A stretch of DNA of 64,000 nt from Compostibacter hankyongensis (GTDB lineage Bacteria > Bacteroidota > Bacteroidia > Chitinophagales > Chitinophagaceae). The translations under genes were made by a program, and so were the position numbers. Shown piece by piece: positions 60,458 through 64,000 of the stretch. The stretch covers positions 434,001 to 498,000 of the forward strand of contig NZ_BAABFN010000001.1 in NCBI RefSeq assembly GCF_039541075.1, read 5' to 3'. Position 1 is the stretch's first letter, and each line of letters begins with the position of its first letter. The notes beneath the pieces are model-generated. The model searched no databases. It saw only the letters and a program-made list of their open reading frames with translations, and was not told the origin of the DNA.

Positions 60458-62707
60458 ATGAAGCAGTTATCCTTTGTGGTATTATTTTTTTCCCTCACGG
60501 CGACCCTGCCCCTGCGGGCGTCCATATGGCAGGATACGAGCGGCGTAGCCGTTCCCATACGCCTGCAGTACTGGCACGACCTCATCGGCAAACAGCAGGA
60601 AGCCGCCCTGCAGCTGAACGGGAAAGTAAAGGGAGAAGTGAACGTATCGGATGATAAAACCGTTAATCTGCAGGTAACGGATGCCCTGATCCGCCAGGTC
60701 AACGAGATGCGCACCGAAATAGAGGGCTCTGATCTCGAGTTCCGGAAACAGGTGATTTACCTGAGCGGGCTGTACAACATGCTGCGGGTGTACAATTATG
60801 AGCGCCGCTTCGGCATGATAGACGCTGCGCTGGCCCCCGAGCTGGTGGAGAACTTCCGGAGCATGATGGCGGCGGACCGCAGCGGGAAGAGCATCGCCCC
60901 GTATGTGGAGCAGGTCTCCTACGATGTGGGTGAGATCAACGTGCAGGTGTTTAACCAGAACTACGGCTACCGGGTGGCGCGGTATATCCTGTTCCGCAAA
61001 TATGCGGATCTGCATCCGAACGAGGTGCTGCCCAAGCTGCGGACCATCTATGCGGATTTTGTCAACGAACCATACACCGATACCCTGATTGCGAAGGTGG
61101 CTCACCTGTATCCCGAGCAGGTATACAACTATGCAACCTCCAGTACCCCGCTCGGCTCGAAGGTCCGCGGGAACAACGATCCCCTGGTGAAGGCCATCGT
61201 GAAGATAGGCCAATCCAACTACGCCATACGTCTGCTTTCCTTTGTGGAATACATCGCCAACGGCACCTATACCATTGCCGAGCTGCAGAAAGTGGCTGCC
61301 GATGACGATGCCTTCTACAAGCTGGTGGTGAAGACCAAGATCGACATGGACAAACGCCAGCTCGAAGGCGCCCATCCCATCGGGATGAAGGCCATGCAGT
61401 ACAATATAAAAACCCGTGCCCTGAAATATATCCGCCTGGTCAACGACCTGCACGAAAGTCCCGACCGCGTCCGGTTCGGCTCGGTAGATAAGTTTACGCC
61501 GCAGGAAATCTATTACGTGCTGATCAACGGGCAGGAAGAGCTGTATACCTCCAGCTATGTCGGCCTGTTCAAACGGATGATGGAGCGGATGAAACCCCCG
61601 AAAGGTGACGAGTTCCTGATGTCCGTGATCTTCGACCGTTTCCGGAAGTTCCTGACCATGGCGGCAGCCTATAATACCCTGGATCCCTTCCTGAGATCCA
61701 TGGACCAGCAGAATGCGAACCTGCTCATGCAGAAATTCGTCAGTGACCTGCAGTACAGCGAAGGGCTGGAAGATGCCGTGGATGTGGCGGATGCTTTTGG
61801 CAGCATCAAAGACTCCAGCCTGCTGCGGTACCTGCAGCAGGAAGTCGCACAGAACTACCGGCAGATGATGTCCGAAGGGAACGAGCGCGGAAAGGTGATC
61901 TATGGCCTGCTGTCCAGCCTGTTCAACACACGGGAAAGCTCCGGCAAGGATAAGGAATGGTCCAATGCCATGGCTTCGAAGCTGAACCTGCCCCCCATCG
62001 ATTATATTCCCTTTGCCAACCTGGAAACAGAAGGACGCGTATACCAGCAGGTGTTCTTTTACGGGGACAAAGACGGTTTTGAATCCTATAACAGCTTCCT
62101 GACCAGCTTCCGGAACGGTAACTGGAAGATCACCAACAGCAAGTACTGGACCACGCTCGCCTCGGTAAAAGGCAAGCCCACCACCATCTTTGCGAAGAAG
62201 CCGCAATCAGACGCCGACGAAGATGAGAAAGGCATGACGGAGCTGCGCAATTATCTCGAAGCAAAGAACATCCACCCCACCGTATACATCCACCGCGGCC
62301 ACAGCTATCATGTCAACGCCACCATTGCGCAGCTGCAGAGTACGGCCAAGCTGGTGATCCTGGGCTCCTGCGGCGGGTACAACAGTCTGGCGGGCGTGCT
62401 CAACGTGGCCCCGGATGCACAGATCATTTCCTCCAAGCAAACCGGCTCCATGCATGTCAACGAACCGATCATCCGGACCATCGAGGATGTGATCCGCAGC
62501 GGAAAGAACCTGGACTGGATCGACATGTGGAATAAGCTGGGCGCGCAGTTCAAGAGCAGCCCCAGCTATTATGAGCTTTTCCAGGACTATATCCCTCCGC
62601 ACAAGAACCTCGGCGCCATCTTTATCAAAGCCTATAAGAAGCTCATGAAAGAAGACGTGCCGGTGGATACGGCAGAAGAGGCCGCGGGAGGGCGGGACCA
62701 GGAGTAA
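60458..62707 (+). CDS. Secreted 749-residue protein with possible clan-CD-like C-terminal domain
   Basis: A secreted protein (signal peptide ends LPLRAS). The first 560 residues are helical, rich in Lys and Glu, without a known domain. The C-terminal 150 residues hold a hydrophobic strand and HRGH (His612, His615), then strand KLVILGS and Cys638, 26 residues after His612. Clan-CD peptidases (caspase, separase) pair a His and Cys in this order, and separases have the same 26-residue spacing. No peptidase assignment is certain. The ATG at 60458 begins the signal peptide. An ABC exporter follows 50 bp downstream. Confidence 0.7.
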   Translation: MKQLSFVVLFFSLTATLPLRASIWQDTSGVAVPIRLQYWHDLIGKQQEAALQLNGKVKGEVNVSDDKTVNLQVTDALIRQVNEMRTEIEGSDLEFRKQVIYLSGLYNMLRVYNYERRFGMIDAALAPELVENFRSMMAADRSGKSIAPYVEQVSYDVGEINVQVFNQNYGYRVARYILFRKYADLHPNEVLPKLRTIYADFVNEPYTDTLIAKVAHLYPEQVYNYATSSTPLGSKVRGNNDPLVKAIVKIGQSNYAIRLLSFVEYIANGTYTIAELQKVAADDDAFYKLVVKTKIDMDKRQLEGAHPIGMKAMQYNIKTRALKYIRLVNDLHESPDRVRFGSVDKFTPQEIYYVLINGQEELYTSSYVGLFKRMMERMKPPKGDEFLMSVIFDRFRKFLTMAAAYNTLDPFLRSMDQQNANLLMQKFVSDLQYSEGLEDAVDVADAFGSIKDSSLLRYLQQEVAQNYRQMMSEGNERGKVIYGLLSSLFNTRESSGKDKEWSNAMASKLNLPPIDYIPFANLETEGRVYQQVFFYGDKDGFESYNSFLTSFRNGNWKITNSKYWTTLASVKGKPTTIFAKKPQSDADEDEKGMTELRNYLEAKNIHPTVYIHRGHSYHVNATIAQLQSTAKLVILGSCGGYNSLAGVLNVAPDAQIISSKQTGSMHVNEPIIRTIEDVIRSGKNLDWIDMWNKLGAQFKSSPSYYELFQDYIPPHKNLGAIFIKAYKKLMKEDVPVDTAEEAAGGRDQE

Positions 62708-62719
62708 GGTCATTATTAG

Positions 62720-62743
62720 TATCTTTGTGTTGTTCTAAACAAC
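62720..62743 (+). promoter_or_regulatory. Promoter and short leader hairpin before the ABC exporter
   Basis: A perfect -7 element TATCTTTG (62720-62727) is followed at 62728-62744 by TGTTGTT-CTA-AACAACA, a 7-bp hairpin that would form near the 5' end of the transcript. Confidence 0.45.
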
Positions 62744-62757
62744 AAAGGCCCTTACCT

Positions 62758-64000
62758 GTGGAAGTTCCCGTTCCCAAAAAAGTGTTTGATACCCGCCTGC
62801 TACGGCGGGTATTTTCCTTTGCTACCCCTTACCGCTGGCAGCTCTGGACCGCTGTGGCGCTGACCGTGGTGCTGGCCGTCTTCGCGCCCCTGCGCCCCTA
62901 TCTTATCCAGGTGACGGTAGACCGGTATATCACCGGCAAGCTGCTGCAGATGGTCGTCAACATCACCCTGATCCAGATCGGGCTGCTGCTGCTGGAAACC
63001 GCCTTCCGCTTTACCTTCAGCTATCTTACCAGCTGGCTGGGACAGACCGTGGTGAAGGACCTGCGCATGACGGTCTTTAACAAGATCATCGGACTGAATC
63101 TCGCCTACTTTGACCGCACGCCTATCGGTACCCTTACCACCCGTACCATCAACGATATAGAAGCGATCAACGATATTTTTTCGGAAGGGCTGATCTCCAT
63201 CATCTCCGATTTGCTGATGATCGCTTCCATACTGGCCGTGATGTTTGTGACCGACTGGCGGCTGACGCTCGTCAGCCTCAGCATCTTCCCGGTGCTGATC
63301 TTTGCCACCTATATCTTTAAGGAAAGCGTCAACAAGTCCTTCTTCCGGGTACGCAATGCCATCGCCGACCTGAATGCCTTTGTGCAGGAGCATATCACGG
63401 GCATGTTCGTGGTGCAGGCGTTTGCGGCGGAGGACAAGGAATATGACAGGTTCAGCGCCATCAACCGGCGGCACCGCAAGGCCAATATCGATGCCATCTT
63501 TGCCTATTCCGTATTTTTCCCGGTGGTGGAGATCATCTCGGCGGTCTCCCTCGGGTTGCTGGTATGGTACGGCGCCGCCCGGGTGCTGGATTACCACGGC
63601 TCTTTCGGGGTGATCATCAGCTTTGTGATGTACATCAACCTGGTCTTCCGGCCCCTGCGTACTTTGGCGGACAAGTTCAACACCCTGCAGATGGGTATGG
63701 TGGCCGGGGAGCGGGTGTTCCGGGTGCTGGACAGCGACGACTATATCAACAATGAGGGAACCCACACGGCCGCCCGGATACAGGGCGGGGTGGTTTTCGA
63801 CCATGTCTGGTTTGCCTACCGCAGCGGCCACGACGTGCTCCGGGACATCTCCTTCCGGATCCGGCCGGGGGATACGCTGGCCATCGTCGGGCATACCGGT
63901 TCCGGCAAAACGACCATTATCAGCATCCTGAACCGGCTTTACGAAATACAGCGGGGCCGTATTCTTATCGACGGGGTCGACCTGCGGCAGTATGAGCTGC
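62758..64000 (+). CDS. ABC exporter, fused membrane and ATP-binding protein, N-terminal part
   Basis: The first 414 residues are visible; the gene runs off the right edge. There are six transmembrane helices of the type I exporter fold, then the nucleotide-binding domain beginning VVFDHVWFAYRSGHDVLRDISFRIRPGD with Walker A GHTGSGKT. It resembles MsbA/lipid or multidrug exporters. The start is GTG at 62758; no ATG lies upstream in frame. The exported substrate is unknown. Confidence 0.9.
   Translation, partial: MEVPVPKKVFDTRLLRRVFSFATPYRWQLWTAVALTVVLAVFAPLRPYLIQVTVDRYITGKLLQMVVNITLIQIGLLLLETAFRFTFSYLTSWLGQTVVKDLRMTVFNKIIGLNLAYFDRTPIGTLTTRTINDIEAINDIFSEGLISIISDLLMIASILAVMFVTDWRLTLVSLSIFPVLIFATYIFKESVNKSFFRVRNAIADLNAFVQEHITGMFVVQAFAAEDKEYDRFSAINRRHRKANIDAIFAYSVFFPVVEIISAVSLGLLVWYGAARVLDYHGSFGVIISFVMYINLVFRPLRTLADKFNTLQMGMVAGERVFRVLDSDDYINNEGTHTAARIQGGVVFDHVWFAYRSGHDVLRDISFRIRPGDTLAIVGHTGSGKTTIISILNRLYEIQRGRILIDGVDLRQYEL

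Noticed and set aside
60482..62206. 574-residue open frame opposite the secreted protein
   Set aside because: Shadow frame, low-complexity His/Gln-rich product, no ribosome site.

Overview
The window comes from a chromosome of the Bacteroidota, most likely a GC-rich member of the Chitinophagaceae/Sphingobacteriales. The evidence is a SusC/SusD pair, a second TonB receptor with a carboxypeptidase-like N-terminal domain, a DUF5686 outer-membrane protein, a Bat/MoxR operon, OPT and POT peptide transporters, and many starts preceded by the Bacteroidota -7 element TAnnTTTG instead of a strong Shine-Dalgarno. Coding density is high. I see no rRNA, tRNA, insertion sequence, phage or CRISPR. Species cannot be named from this.

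Layout. 0-3.2 kb: the end of a SusC receptor and its SusD lipoprotein, closed by a clear terminator. 3.2-7.1 kb: an alkyltransferase, a short-chain dehydrogenase, and an ammonium transporter with an OmpL-like porin. A 444-bp AT-rich region with palindromes follows. 7.5-12.9 kb: an active/inactive pair of M16 peptidases, then (minus strand) a small unknown protein, a secreted cyclophilin, GcvH and a VanZ-like protein. 13-16.9 kb: MoxR, DUF58, a BatD-like protein and BatA; the usual BatB/C/D/E genes are missing. 16.9-24.2 kb: GH29 fucosidase, RsgA, a small lipoprotein, gamma-carbonic anhydrase, a class III aminotransferase and a DUF5686 protein. 24.4-27.1 kb: a small envelope regulon (six-TM protein, winged-helix regulator, CreD, DgkA) with two matching operators. 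27.1-33.9 kb: a large TolB-like outer-membrane protein, an MBL hydrolase, a polysaccharide flippase, a small membrane protein and an SGNH hydrolase. 33.9-34.2 kb: a structured non-coding repeat. 34.2-39.4 kb: OPT and POT peptide transporters and purD.

39.4-45.2 kb is a complete cell-elongation operon (mreB, mreC, mreD, mrdA, rodA), with a large predicted RNA structure between mreB and mreC. 45.2-49.9 kb (minus strand): an ECF sigma factor, an anti-sigma-like protein and a Spy-like protein, then the C-terminal half of transketolase, galE and rfbA.

50.1-60.2 kb looks like a phosphate-response neighbourhood: PiT transporter plus DUF47 protein, an LpxH-like phosphoesterase, a TonB receptor, a beta-helix lipoprotein in place of SusD, a CsbD-like stress protein, and a PhoR/PhoB-like two-component system. 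Three intergenic regions here carry TAACA half-sites spaced by 11 or 22 bp, the geometry of a Pho box. The best copy lies 3 bp upstream of a perfect -7 element. This is the most interesting candidate system in the window. The right end holds a 749-residue secreted protein with a possible clan-CD (caspase/separase-like) His/Cys pair, then an ABC exporter cut by the window edge.

Recurring non-coding features are arrays of the heptamer (T/G)AAAGGT at four sites, one of them folded back into a 30-bp hairpin between convergent genes.
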